From Gammaproteobacteria bacterium (lineage in GTDB: Bacteria > Pseudomonadota > Gammaproteobacteria > Methylococcales > Methylomonadaceae), in the NCBI GenBank assembly GCA_018830325.1, contig JAHJSQ010000078.1:1-43425 (forward strand): a stretch of 43,425 nucleotides of DNA. The letters are read 5' to 3'. This document shows, one piece after another, positions 35,827 through 43,425 of this stretch. The position numbers were made by a program, and so were the translations under genes. The notes beneath the pieces were generated by a model, which saw only the letters and a list, made by a program, of their open reading frames with translations, searched no databases and had not been told where the DNA came from. Every line of letters starts with the position of its first letter. Positions within the stretch are counted from its first letter, which is position 1.

Positions 35827-37734
35827 TTATTTTTTGTCTTCAATCTCACTACCTAGCCGTTCGGTCAATTGATCGATTGAAAGACTGCCTAAATCTTCAC
35901 CCTTTTGCGTCCTAACCGTAACTAACTGATTGTCCATTTCTTTATCACCGATAATCAGAAGATACGGCACCCGTTGCATAGAGTGTTCGCGAATTTTAAA
36001 GCCTATCTTCTCATTTCTCAAGTCAATTATCGTTCTGAAGCCTTGTTTCTCCAGCTTACGTACGACTTGTTCGGCATATTCGGCTTGTCTGTCGGCAATA
36101 TTGAGTACAGCAACCTGTACCGGAGAGAGCCAGAGCGGGAAGGTACCGGCATGCTGTTCGATCAGGATACCGATGAAACGTTCGAGCGAACCGAGTATTG
36201 CTCTATGCAACATGACAGGCACTTGTTTAGAACCGTCTTCGGCGATATAACTCGCACCGAGTCGACCAGGCATTGAAAAATCGACCTGTATCGTACCGCA
36301 TTGCCAGACCCTGCCAATACAATCCTTTAACGAGAACTCGATCTTAGGCCCGTAGAAAGCGCCTTCACCCGGCTGCAACTGCCAATCCAAATCTTTATTG
36401 TTCAATGCGACTTCCAGCGCGTCCTCGGCCTTATCCCAGACCGAATCGTCACCTACCCTATTTTCCGGCCGAGTGGATAATTTAATAATGACTTCGCGGA
36501 AGCCGAAATCTTTGTAAACTTCAAACAATAAGTCGATAAATATCGAGACTTCCTGTTGAATTTGATCCTCGGTACAGAAAATATGCGCATCATCCTGCAC
36601 AAAGTTTCTAACCCGCATTAAGCCATGCAAGGTCCCTGAAGGCTCGTTACGATGACAGGAACCGAATTCGGCCATGCGAATCGGTAAATCGCGGTAACTT
36701 TTTAGTCCGTGATTGTAAATTTGCACATGGCAAGGACAGTTCATCGGCTTGATCGCATAATCGCGATTTTCCGAATGCGTCGTAAAAATCATATCGCCGA
36801 ACTTATCCCAATGCCCGGACTTTTCCCACAGCGAACGATCGACGACTTGCGGCGTTTTAACTTCTTGATAGCCGTTTAGACGCAGTTTATTGCGAATGTA
36901 TTGCTCAACCTGCTGATAGAGCGTCCAGCCCTTGCTGTGCCAAAACACCATACCCGGAGCTTCTTCTTGAGCATGAAACAAATCGAGAGATTTGGCTAAC
37001 TTACGGTGATCGCGCTTCTCGGCTTCTTCCAGGCGATGCATATAGGCCTTCAGCTCTTTGCTATCGCCCCAGGCAGTACCGTAAATACGCTGCAGCATTT
37101 CGTTGTTGGAATCGCCGCGCCAATAAGCGCCTGCAATCTTCATTAATTTGAAGGCCTTTAGTTTACCTGTGCTCGGAACATGAGGTCCTCGGCATAAATC
37201 GGTAAATTCACCTTGGGCATACAAAGACAAGTCTTCATTGGCCGGAATCGACTCGATGATCTCGGCCTTATAAGCTTCGCCTTGATCCTTAAAAAACTTA
37301 ACCGCATCGTCGCGCGACAGAAGAAAGCGTTTGATTGCTATATCTTCGCCGACGATTTGCTGCATCATTTTTTCGATCGCAGCAAGATCGTCCGGCGTAA
37401 AGGGTCTTTTATAGGAAAAGTCGTAATAAAATCCGTTTTCGACGACCGGTCCAATCGTTACCTGCGCATCGGGAAACAAACGCTTAACCGCTTGCGCCAG
37501 CAAATGCGCAGCCGAATGACGAATTACGTCGACGCCTTCTTCATCTTTAGCGGTTACAATCTGCAAATGGGCATCTTGCTCGATGACCGTTTCGGCGTCG
37601 ACCAATTTATCGTCAACACGACCGGCCAATGTAGCTTTTGCCAATCCGGAACCGATAGAACGAGCCACATCCATAACTGTGACGGAATGGTCGAATTCAC
37701 GCTGTGATCCATCGGGAAGTGTGATTACCGGCAT
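35827..37734 (-). CDS. thrS: Threonyl-tRNA synthetase
   Basis: A 635-residue class II synthetase: TGS domain (1-60), editing SAD domain with [16 protein letters not shown] and the CRGPHVP segment, the catalytic core with zinc ligands in [13 protein letters not shown], and a C-terminal anticodon-binding domain ([16 protein letters not shown]). The first gene of the translation run; the leader is short (about 30 nt to the tRNA terminator) with no clear Shine-Dalgarno. E. coli ThrRS represses itself at an operator upstream; none is evident in such a short leader. Confidence 0.97.
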   Translation of the reverse strand: MPVITLPDGSQREFDHSVTVMDVARSIGSGLAKATLAGRVDDKLVDAETVIEQDAHLQIVTAKDEEGVDVIRHSAAHLLAQAVKRLFPDAQVTIGPVVENGFYYDFSYKRPFTPDDLAAIEKMMQQIVGEDIAIKRFLLSRDDAVKFFKDQGEAYKAEIIESIPANEDLSLYAQGEFTDLCRGPHVPSTGKLKAFKLMKIAGAYWRGDSNNEMLQRIYGTAWGDSKELKAYMHRLEEAEKRDHRKLAKSLDLFHAQEEAPGMVFWHSKGWTLYQQVEQYIRNKLRLNGYQEVKTPQVVDRSLWEKSGHWDKFGDMIFTTHSENRDYAIKPMNCPCHVQIYNHGLKSYRDLPIRMAEFGSCHRNEPSGTLHGLMRVRNFVQDDAHIFCTEDQIQQEVSIFIDLLFEVYKDFGFREVIIKLSTRPENRVGDDSVWDKAEDALEVALNNKDLDWQLQPGEGAFYGPKIEFSLKDCIGRVWQCGTIQVDFSMPGRLGASYIAEDGSKQVPVMLHRAILGSLERFIGILIEQHAGTFPLWLSPVQVAVLNIADRQAEYAEQVVRKLEKQGFRTIIDLRNEKIGFKIREHSMQRVPYLLIIGDKEMDNQLVTVRTQKGEDLGSLSIDQLTERLGSEIEDKK

Positions 37735-37764
37735 GTTAATTTAAGCTTATCAAGGTTCACTAAC

Positions 37765-37790
37765 AAAAAAGCACCGATATACGGTGCTTT
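37765..37790 (-). terminator. Intrinsic terminator after tRNA-Val
   Basis: On the minus strand AAAGCACCG (37790-37782) and CGGTGCTTT (37776-37768) form a 9-bp stem with a 5-nt loop, followed by a T-run (37770-37765). It lies just past the tRNA-Val 3' end and 30 nt before thrS, separating the two. Confidence 0.85.
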
Positions 37791-37796
37791 GAAATT

Positions 37797-37873
37797 TGGT
37801 AGGCGCGATTGGATTCGAACCAACGACCCCCACCATGTCAAGGTGGTGCTCTAACCAACTGAGCTACGCGCCT
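37797..37873 (-). tRNA. tRNA-Val(GAC)
   Basis: A 77-nt cloverleaf: acceptor arms AGGCGCG/CGCGCCT, D-arm AGCTCAGTTGGTTAGAGC, anticodon stem CCACC/GGTGG with loop TTGACAT (anticodon GAC), T-arm with GGTTCGAATCC, discriminator A and encoded CCA. It matches the E. coli valine GAC tRNA closely in its anticodon and D arms. A terminator follows. Confidence 0.97.
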
Positions 37874-38043
37874 AAGGTCTTTGTGTTCAGGCCCGCTATT
37901 ATATCGAAGCATTTATTTTTTGCAACGATTTAAATTAAATTTATTTGAGGCACCATCCGAACATAAACCACCACAATGCCTCGCTACACAATACTTAAAG
38001 TGTGGAATTAATGAACGATCAACCTGAAAAGAGCTGTTGGCAT

Positions 38044-38194
38044 GTGTTGTAGAACGTTCGTGCTGAGCCAAGTCGAAGCATGAAGGGGCTACAACACTTT
38101 CACCGACCGGGTGAAGCCTCAAACTCCCGCTCATCCTTCGACTTGGCTCTCCTGAGCGTAGCCGAAGGGATCAGGGCGAACGGTAGTTTGAGGC
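38044..38194. repeat. Paired palindromic repeat (AGCCAAGTCGAAG family)
   Basis: There are two nested palindromes. The first is bounded by GTGTTGTAG (38044-38052) and its complement (38089-38097). The second is bounded by GCCTCAAACT (38116-38125) and its complement (38185-38194) and encloses a CCTTCG...CGAAGG hairpin. Both contain GAGCCAAGTCGAAG in opposite directions. The rest of the spacer 37874-38326 shows no gene. Confidence 0.7.
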
Positions 38195-38326
38195 TCTCAA
38201 CTGCTCTTTTTAGGATCAATACTTAAATCGTAAATTGACGGTACCGACACTCCAAGTTACGCTGATGTTAATTGATTTAGCCATTTCCGAGCCATCGAAC
38301 AAAATCGTGATAATAGGACATAGAAA

Positions 38327-38713
38327 ATGACAACGATACGCTTGAAGTGCGTTTTTGCATTGATTCTGATCGTAATCGCAAGCATCGGACCGTTTCCGAT
38401 CGCCTCACCGATTGGTGCGTTCGTTGCCTTGTTCCGCCCGCGCTGGTTTAAGACCCTTGTCGATAATATCTATCGAAATTCGCGGCAAAATCCAACTTCG
38501 CCGGATAGCTCCGGCGCATCCGATGGCAATCCGGGGCGAAAAAAAAACCTTGCGTCAGCCGTCGCCCGGCTTCAACTGTTATCGGCGATGATCGTGTTCA
38601 TGCTGCTCGATATCGGACCCATCCCAACTGTCAGTCTAATCGCGCTGTTCATCGTCATCTTCCGCCCGCAATGGTTCCTGGCACTGATAAAAAGGGTTTA
38701 TGGCGAGCAATAA
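38327..38713 (+). CDS. Small membrane protein with internal duplication
   Basis: I do not recognise a family. The 128-residue protein has two similar hydrophobic halves (about 5-50 and 82-126) joined by a polar linker rich in Ser, Asn and Gly. Residues 20-49 and 96-125 align without gaps, with 14 of 30 identical (shared IGP-P, S-I, F---FRP-WF and a final Y). The FRPxWF sequence at the end of each hydrophobic stretch may mark the membrane edge. It converges with the transglutaminase-like gene, with 45 nt between stops. Confidence 0.72.
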   Translation: MTTIRLKCVFALILIVIASIGPFPIASPIGAFVALFRPRWFKTLVDNIYRNSRQNPTSPDSSGASDGNPGRKKNLASAVARLQLLSAMIVFMLLDIGPIPTVSLIALFIVIFRPQWFLALIKRVYGEQ

Positions 38714-38758
38714 GACCAAACAACTCGATTATTCTGAAAATCCCGGCAGAATTCAGCC

Positions 38759-39601
38759 TCATAAAATCGCAATGGCCTCCGTCGTCGGCTCCGGAATTCC
38801 GGGACAATCCGGATCAGGAACATGCTCGATAAAAATACGCATATCGTTCATTGAAACATTTCCAAAGATTGTGGCTATCGAAACATCGGCCGCGTCGCGC
38901 CCCGTGCCGATACGCACGATACCGTTCTGCGGCGCCAGACGGGTGGCGTCGAATAAATACCATCGATTATCCAAATAGGCTTCGAAACAGGCATGAAAAT
39001 CGGGTGTCGCCAACCCATAAGCATAACTGGAGACAAACCGCGCCGGAATATTCAAGGCCCTGCAAAACGCAATGCCCAAATGCGCGAAATCCCGGCACAC
39101 CCCGATTCGCTCAGTAGCGGTATCGAATGCGGAAGTATGCGAACTACTGACACCGTATTGATAATAAACTTTATCAAAAATCCAATTACAGATGGCCGTG
39201 ACTCTGGAATAACCCATCAACTCTCCACCAAACTCCGAAAGGGCAAGATTAATTAGCCGGTCCGATTGACAGAAGCGGCTTGGGTAGAGATAAGGCCAGG
39301 TTTCTTTCGGTAAATCCGCCGGCTGAATCTCCACGATTCGGTTCGGATCACCGTAAAAGTGCGACATTTCAACTTCTGCCCGATACGAAACGTGCAAATT
39401 CGTTCCTGCCGATACATTGACTCTGAAATATCGATTTTCTAGAACGGGCGCCGCAAACTCATCAACAGGAATAACAGGATTCAATTGCAGATGTTCGCTA
39501 ATAATCTTTTGGCAGTCGATCTGCGCGATTCGAAAATTAAAAATAAACGTACTAAAGGAATCAACCTGATATTCGAGATCGCAACCTAATTTAAACCTCA
39601 T
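38759..39601 (-). CDS. Transglutaminase-like cysteine protein
   Basis: A 280-residue protein with an N-terminal beta-rich domain (1-110) and a transglutaminase-like core. The predicted catalytic triad is C169 (RIGVCRDFAHLG), H203 (PDFHACFEAYL) and D218 (YLFDATR). Relatives act as peptidases or amide-forming enzymes and are often near alpha-E or circularly permuted ATP-grasp genes; neither is present here. A strong GGGAGG lies upstream of the ATG. No signal peptide. Substrate unknown. Confidence 0.9.
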   Translation of the reverse strand: MRFKLGCDLEYQVDSFSTFIFNFRIAQIDCQKIISEHLQLNPVIPVDEFAAPVLENRYFRVNVSAGTNLHVSYRAEVEMSHFYGDPNRIVEIQPADLPKETWPYLYPSRFCQSDRLINLALSEFGGELMGYSRVTAICNWIFDKVYYQYGVSSSHTSAFDTATERIGVCRDFAHLGIAFCRALNIPARFVSSYAYGLATPDFHACFEAYLDNRWYLFDATRLAPQNGIVRIGTGRDAADVSIATIFGNVSMNDMRIFIEHVPDPDCPGIPEPTTEAIAIL

Positions 39602-39849
39602 TGCCTACCCTCCCAAAAACACAACAAATAAACCATCACCCACTAAACCCCATGCCATTAAGCGCCTTCACAGAATAAGTAATGCTGGCATTCAGGACCG
39701 AATGCGCCTCAAAAGCCTGCCATCCATGACGGAACGACGAGTTTCCCTTAACTTAAGGGAAACCCTCTAAACCCACCAACAACCTTACCTCTTCCCCCTT
39801 TAACCTTGCCCCTTTCACCTTTCACCTTTCACTGCTAACTGCCAACAAA

Positions 39850-41859
39850 CTACTCCGCCACATAAATCTCCTGCAATAATTTAATCTCATCCCTAAGACG
39901 CGCAGCTTCTTCAAACTCCAGATTCCGAGCATGCTTATACATTTGCTCTTCCATCTGTTTGAGCTTCTTGCTTTTTTGTTTCGGCGTCATCGCTTTATAG
40001 TCCGCATCGGGCTCGGTCACGGCTACGGCCTTCGCAACCGGTTGAAAGCCGGCGCCCGGAATGGCGATTTCCAAAATATCCTTAACCGACTTGAATACCG
40101 TTGTCGGCGTGATATGGTTGAGCTCGTTAAACCGGCTTTGCTTTTCACGGCGACGCTCGGTTTCGTCGATCGCCTGTTGCATCGAACGCGTGATCTTATC
40201 GCCGTACAAGATCGCCTTACCGCGTACATTGCGCGCCGCGCGGCCTATCGTTTGCACCAAAGACACGGTCGAACGCAAGAAACCTTCCTTGTCGGCATCC
40301 AAAATCGCGATCAACGAAACTTCGGGAATATCCAAGCCTTCGCGCAGCAAATTGATACCGACCAGCACATCGAATTGTCCGAGCCGCAAATCGCGAATAA
40401 TTTCAACCCGCTCAACCGTATCAATGTCCGAATGCAGATAACGCACGCGAACGTCGTGATCGGCCAGATACTCGGTCAAATCCTCGGACATGCGCTTGGT
40501 CAACGTCGTGACTAGCACGCGCTCATTGACCTTGACCCGCTTGTTGATCTCCGACAATAAATCATCGACCTGAGTCGTCGCGGGCCGAACTTCGATTTCC
40601 GGATCAAGCAAGCCGGTCGGCCTGACGACCTGCTCTACAAAGACACCGGAATGTGCTTTTTCATAAGGTCCAGGCGTTGCCGAAACATAGATTCGCTGCC
40701 TAGATTTTGCTTCGAACTCTTCGAAGGTCAACGGGCGGTTATCGAGCGCCGACGGCAATCTGAACCCGTATTCGACCAAGGTTTCTTTACGCGAGCGGTC
40801 GCCTTTATACATCGCACCGATCTGCGGAATCGTCACATGGCTTTCATCGACAATGACCAAGGCATTATCCGGCAAGTAATCGAACATCGTCGGGGGCGGC
40901 TCTCCCGGGCCGCGACCGGACAGGTAACGTGAATAATTTTCGATGCCGGAACAATAGCCGACTTCCATGATCATTTCGAGATCAAATAAAGTCCGCTGCT
41001 CCAGACGTTGCGCTTCAACCAATTTGTTCAGTGAATATAAATGCGCTAACCGCTCTTTCAGTTCGATCTTAATCGCGTCAACTGCTGCTAATAGTTGATC
41101 CCTTGGCGTGACGTAATGATTCTTTGGGTAGACCGTGTAACGCGCAATACGCTGCTTAATTTCGCCGGTCAACGGGTCAAACAGCGACAGTCGCTCGATT
41201 TCATCATCGAACAACTCGATACGAAGCGCCTCCTGTTCAGATTCCGCCGGAAATATATCGATGACTTCGCCGCGCACGCGATAGGTCGCGCGGCGCAATT
41301 CGGTTTCATTACGCGTATATTGCATTTCAGCCAAACGACGCACGATCGCGCGTTGATCGATCAAATCGCCGCGCACCAAATGCAAGACCATTTGAAAATA
41401 CGATTCCGGTTCACCCAAGCCGTAAATCGCCGACACGGTCGCGACGACAATTGTATCCTCGCGTTCGATCAGCGCCTTAGTCGCCGATAAACGCATTTGT
41501 TCGATATGCTCATTCAGCGAAGCATCTTTATCGATGAAGGTATCCGAAGCCGGCACATAGGCTTCCGGCTGATAATAGTCGTAATAGGACACGAAATACT
41601 CGACGCTATTTTCCGGAAAAAACTCCTTCATCTCGCCGTACAATTGCGCGGCCAATGTCTTATTCGGCGCTAAAATCATCGCCGGACGCTGTACTTGATC
41701 AATCACATTGGCAATCGTAAAAGTCTTGCCCGAGCCTGTCACCCCGAGCAAGGTTTGATGCACTTCGCCGTCGTTCAATCCTTCGACCAATTGGTTAATT
41801 GCCATCGGCTGATCGCCCGCCGGTTGAAAACGGCCTTGAATATTAAATGCCTTTTTCAC
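39850..41859 (-). CDS. uvrB: Excinuclease ABC subunit B
   Basis: A 669-residue helicase-like nucleotide-excision-repair protein that loads onto damage with UvrA and directs UvrC. Walker A is GVTGSGKT (39-46), the damage-verifying hairpin is [12 protein letters not shown], the DEAD-like motif is VIVDESHV, and motif VI is QTIGRAARN. The C-terminal UVR domain ([24 protein letters not shown] is longer than needed; key part [14 protein letters not shown]) contacts UvrC. I start at the GTG at 41859, giving the family N-terminus [17 protein letters not shown]; the open frame runs on to 41973 into the neighbouring gene. No clear LexA box was seen in the leader. Confidence 0.96.
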   Translation of the reverse strand: MKKAFNIQGRFQPAGDQPMAINQLVEGLNDGEVHQTLLGVTGSGKTFTIANVIDQVQRPAMILAPNKTLAAQLYGEMKEFFPENSVEYFVSYYDYYQPEAYVPASDTFIDKDASLNEHIEQMRLSATKALIEREDTIVVATVSAIYGLGEPESYFQMVLHLVRGDLIDQRAIVRRLAEMQYTRNETELRRATYRVRGEVIDIFPAESEQEALRIELFDDEIERLSLFDPLTGEIKQRIARYTVYPKNHYVTPRDQLLAAVDAIKIELKERLAHLYSLNKLVEAQRLEQRTLFDLEMIMEVGYCSGIENYSRYLSGRGPGEPPPTMFDYLPDNALVIVDESHVTIPQIGAMYKGDRSRKETLVEYGFRLPSALDNRPLTFEEFEAKSRQRIYVSATPGPYEKAHSGVFVEQVVRPTGLLDPEIEVRPATTQVDDLLSEINKRVKVNERVLVTTLTKRMSEDLTEYLADHDVRVRYLHSDIDTVERVEIIRDLRLGQFDVLVGINLLREGLDIPEVSLIAILDADKEGFLRSTVSLVQTIGRAARNVRGKAILYGDKITRSMQQAIDETERRREKQSRFNELNHITPTTVFKSVKDILEIAIPGAGFQPVAKAVAVTEPDADYKAMTPKQKSKKLKQMEEQMYKHARNLEFEEAARLRDEIKLLQEIYVAE

Positions 41860-41880
41860 ACACTCACTCTCTAATGGAAT

Positions 41881-41909
41881 TTCAACAGCTATTATACATA
41901 GAGTATAAT
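41881..41909 (+). promoter_or_regulatory. Candidate promoter for the aminotransferase
   Basis: TTCAAC (41881-41886) and TATAAT (41904-41909) are spaced by 17 nt, 35 nt before the ATG. On the other strand a TATAAT at 41896-41891 may serve uvrB, but its -35 is poor. The short divergent spacer would then hold overlapping promoters. Confidence 0.45.
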
Positions 41910-41943
41910 CATGACTACTTTTACATTGATTTGACAGGTACTT

Positions 41944-43125
41944 ATGAGCATAAAACTTTCCGGCAGAGTTCAATCCGTTAAACCCTCACCGACACTGGCG
42001 ATCACAGCAAGAGCCGCCGCCATGCGCGCCGCCGGCAAGGACATTATCGGCCTCGGCGCCGGCGAACCGGACTTCGACACACCGGATCATATCAAAGCCG
42101 CCGCAATCGAAGCGATGAATAAAGGCTTTACGAAATACACTCCGGTCGGCGGCACGCCAAGCCTGAAACAAGCAATCATCGACAAATTCAAAAAAGACAA
42201 CGGCCTCGATTACCAAGCCAAGCAAATTCTGGTTTCGTGCGGCGGCAAGCAGAGCTCTTACAACCTGACGCAAGCACTGTTGAACGAAGGCGACGAGGTG
42301 ATCATTCCTGCACCGTACTGGGTCTCTTATCCCGACATGGTGCTGTTAGCCGGCGGCATACCGGTCGTCATCGAAACGACACAGGCGCAGCACTTTAAAA
42401 TATCGCCGGAACAACTGCGCGCGGCGATTAATGACAAGACCCGGCTGATTTTCCTAAACAGCCCGTCGAATCCGACCGGCGTCGCCTATTCGCTCGACGA
42501 GCTAAAAGCCCTTGGCAATGTACTGAAAGAATTCCCGGACATTATGATCGCGACCGACGATATGTATGAACATATCCTTTGGCAAAAAGGCAACTTCGTC
42601 AATATTCTGAACGCTTGCCCGGAACTTTACGACCGCACCCTCGTGATGAACGGCGTCTCTAAAGCCTATTCGATGACCGGATGGCGCATTGGCTATGCGG
42701 CAGGGCCAGCCAACCTAATCGAAGCAATGAGCACCATTCAATCGCAAAGCACCTCGAATCCGACCTCGATTTCGCAATATGCCGCCGAAGCCGCACTCAC
42801 CGGCGATCAAGGGTTCATCGATATGATGATGACCGAATTCAAGAAACGCCATGATTTCGTCGTCTCGGAATTGAACAAAATCGACGGCATCGATTGCCTT
42901 GAAACCGACGGCACATTCTACGTATTCCCGAATGTCGAACAAGCTATCGCCAAAATGGACAACATCAAAGATGACTTGGATTTTTCAGAATACCTGATCG
43001 AAAATGCCGGTGTCGCGCTGGTGCCTGGCTCTGCCTTCGGTTGTCCCGGTCACGTCAGAATCTCGATCGCGACCAGCATGAAAAACTTGGAAAATGCTCT
43101 GGAGAGAATTAAAAAGGCGGTTTGA
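41944..43125 (+). CDS. Class-I PLP aminotransferase (aspartate aminotransferase type)
   Basis: A 393-residue PLP enzyme of the prokaryotic AspAT subgroup, moving amino groups between aspartate and 2-oxoglutarate or related pairs. The PLP lysine is K240 ([14 protein letters not shown]). Other sites are NPTG at 176-179, D205 and Y208 at the cofactor ring, R248 and a C-terminal HVRIS arginine for the substrate carboxylate. AGGT lies before the ATG. It diverges from uvrB with an 84-nt spacer. Aromatic or prephenate aminotransferase activity is possible in this subgroup. Confidence 0.93.
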   Translation: MSIKLSGRVQSVKPSPTLAITARAAAMRAAGKDIIGLGAGEPDFDTPDHIKAAAIEAMNKGFTKYTPVGGTPSLKQAIIDKFKKDNGLDYQAKQILVSCGGKQSSYNLTQALLNEGDEVIIPAPYWVSYPDMVLLAGGIPVVIETTQAQHFKISPEQLRAAINDKTRLIFLNSPSNPTGVAYSLDELKALGNVLKEFPDIMIATDDMYEHILWQKGNFVNILNACPELYDRTLVMNGVSKAYSMTGWRIGYAAGPANLIEAMSTIQSQSTSNPTSISQYAAEAALTGDQGFIDMMMTEFKKRHDFVVSELNKIDGIDCLETDGTFYVFPNVEQAIAKMDNIKDDLDFSEYLIENAGVALVPGSAFGCPGHVRISIATSMKNLENALERIKKAV

Positions 43126-43225
43126 AAAGCGGACCGGTCATTACTGTGAAAGTTCGTAGATTAAGACTCTTTATCTAATTTTTCGATATAAAAATCTCCA
43201 TTCCGGCAATTCCGGTTCCGAAGAG

Positions 43226-43425
43226 GGTGCGGTTGCTCGATCGACAGGCGTCGGCGGCAGGGATAGCCGCCGTCGAGCCTACACGGACGTATTCACCCAG
43301 CACCTAAATTCCATAGTCCATTGGCTATGGTTAACTATCTTGGATAATTCATCCAGCACCTAAATTAAGCCATGATTTTGAATCATTGCCAAAGACCTAT
43401 GGAATTTAGGTGCTGGATTTAGGTG
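43226..43425. repeat. Diverged repeat array with 65-bp core identical to 25790-25854
   Basis: The left half (43226-43296) is a diverged copy of the left arm of the 173-bp element. It is followed by an inverted partial core (CCAGCACCTAAATTCCATAG near 43297), a 34-nt spacer, and a complete core at 43355-43419 identical over 65 bases to 25790-25854. The window ends inside the repeat, so its right limit is unknown. The 100 nt before it (43126-43225) show no gene and no clear terminator. Confidence 0.75.

Noticed and set aside
39742..39764. Palindrome after uvrB as terminator
   Set aside because: The stem is real, but neither strand has a T-run after it.
41860..41943. Possible LexA box before uvrB
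   Set aside because: No CTGT-N8-ACAG palindrome is present in the spacer.
41860..41973. N-terminal extension of UvrB
   Set aside because: It overlaps the divergent aminotransferase gene and is not UvrB-like; the GTG at 41859 matches family length.

Overview
The window looks like chromosomal DNA from a gammaproteobacterium. The main support is the run thrS-infC-rpmI-rplT-pheS-pheT-ihfA-merR-tRNA-Pro on the minus strand (30.1-37.7 kb), a gene order typical of gammaproteobacteria. The many PAS-rich kinases and the dispersed palindromic repeats resemble methanotrophs of the Methylococcales, but that finer assignment is inference from impression, not from any marker gene seen here. No phage, integrase, transposase gene or CRISPR array was seen.

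Region 1 (0.2-20.5 kb, plus strand) is a large signalling block. Five genes overlap end to start (4, 11, 4 and 4 nt): a hybrid kinase with Hpt-REC-REC ahead of five PAS domains, a membrane hybrid kinase, an HD-GYP response regulator, a GAF/PAS kinase and a membrane PAS kinase. After a 431-nt repeat-filled gap come a single-domain receiver, an Hpt-REC-REC-GGDEF protein and polyphosphate kinase (ppk1). One PAS domain carries the flavin-cysteine motif of LOV photosensors (C566 of the first kinase). Another carries the His/Arg pair, spaced exactly as in the FixL haem pocket (H891/R911 of the fifth gene). The block therefore reads as a candidate light- and oxygen-responsive phosphorelay that both makes (GGDEF) and degrades (HD-GYP) cyclic-di-GMP, next to polyphosphate synthesis.

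Region 2 (20.5-28.8 kb) is mixed metabolism: an iron-type alcohol dehydrogenase with a small LsrG-like monooxygenase, a thioredoxin-like protein with a membrane protein fused to a spermidine-synthase-like domain, a truncated haemoglobin with a YgjP-like metalloprotease, and a BAX-inhibitor-1 family membrane protein overlapping a lipoprotein gene. The intrinsic terminator of the BAX-inhibitor gene lies inside the signal-peptide codons of the lipoprotein.

Region 3 (29.0-37.9 kb) is translation machinery: pth, tRNA-Pro(GGG), the thrS-to-merR run and tRNA-Val(GAC). Two details appear only on close reading: a short leader peptide with three consecutive Phe codons ahead of a terminator upstream of pheS, and a probable AUC start codon for infC.

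Region 4 (37.9-43.4 kb) has a small membrane protein built from an internal duplication, a transglutaminase-like protein, uvrB and a divergent class-I aminotransferase. Several families of palindromic repeats occupy the intergenic gaps throughout. One tandem unit has duplicated the 3' end of ppk1, and a 173-bp element with perfect 17-bp terminal inverted repeats shares a 65-bp identical core with the window's right edge.
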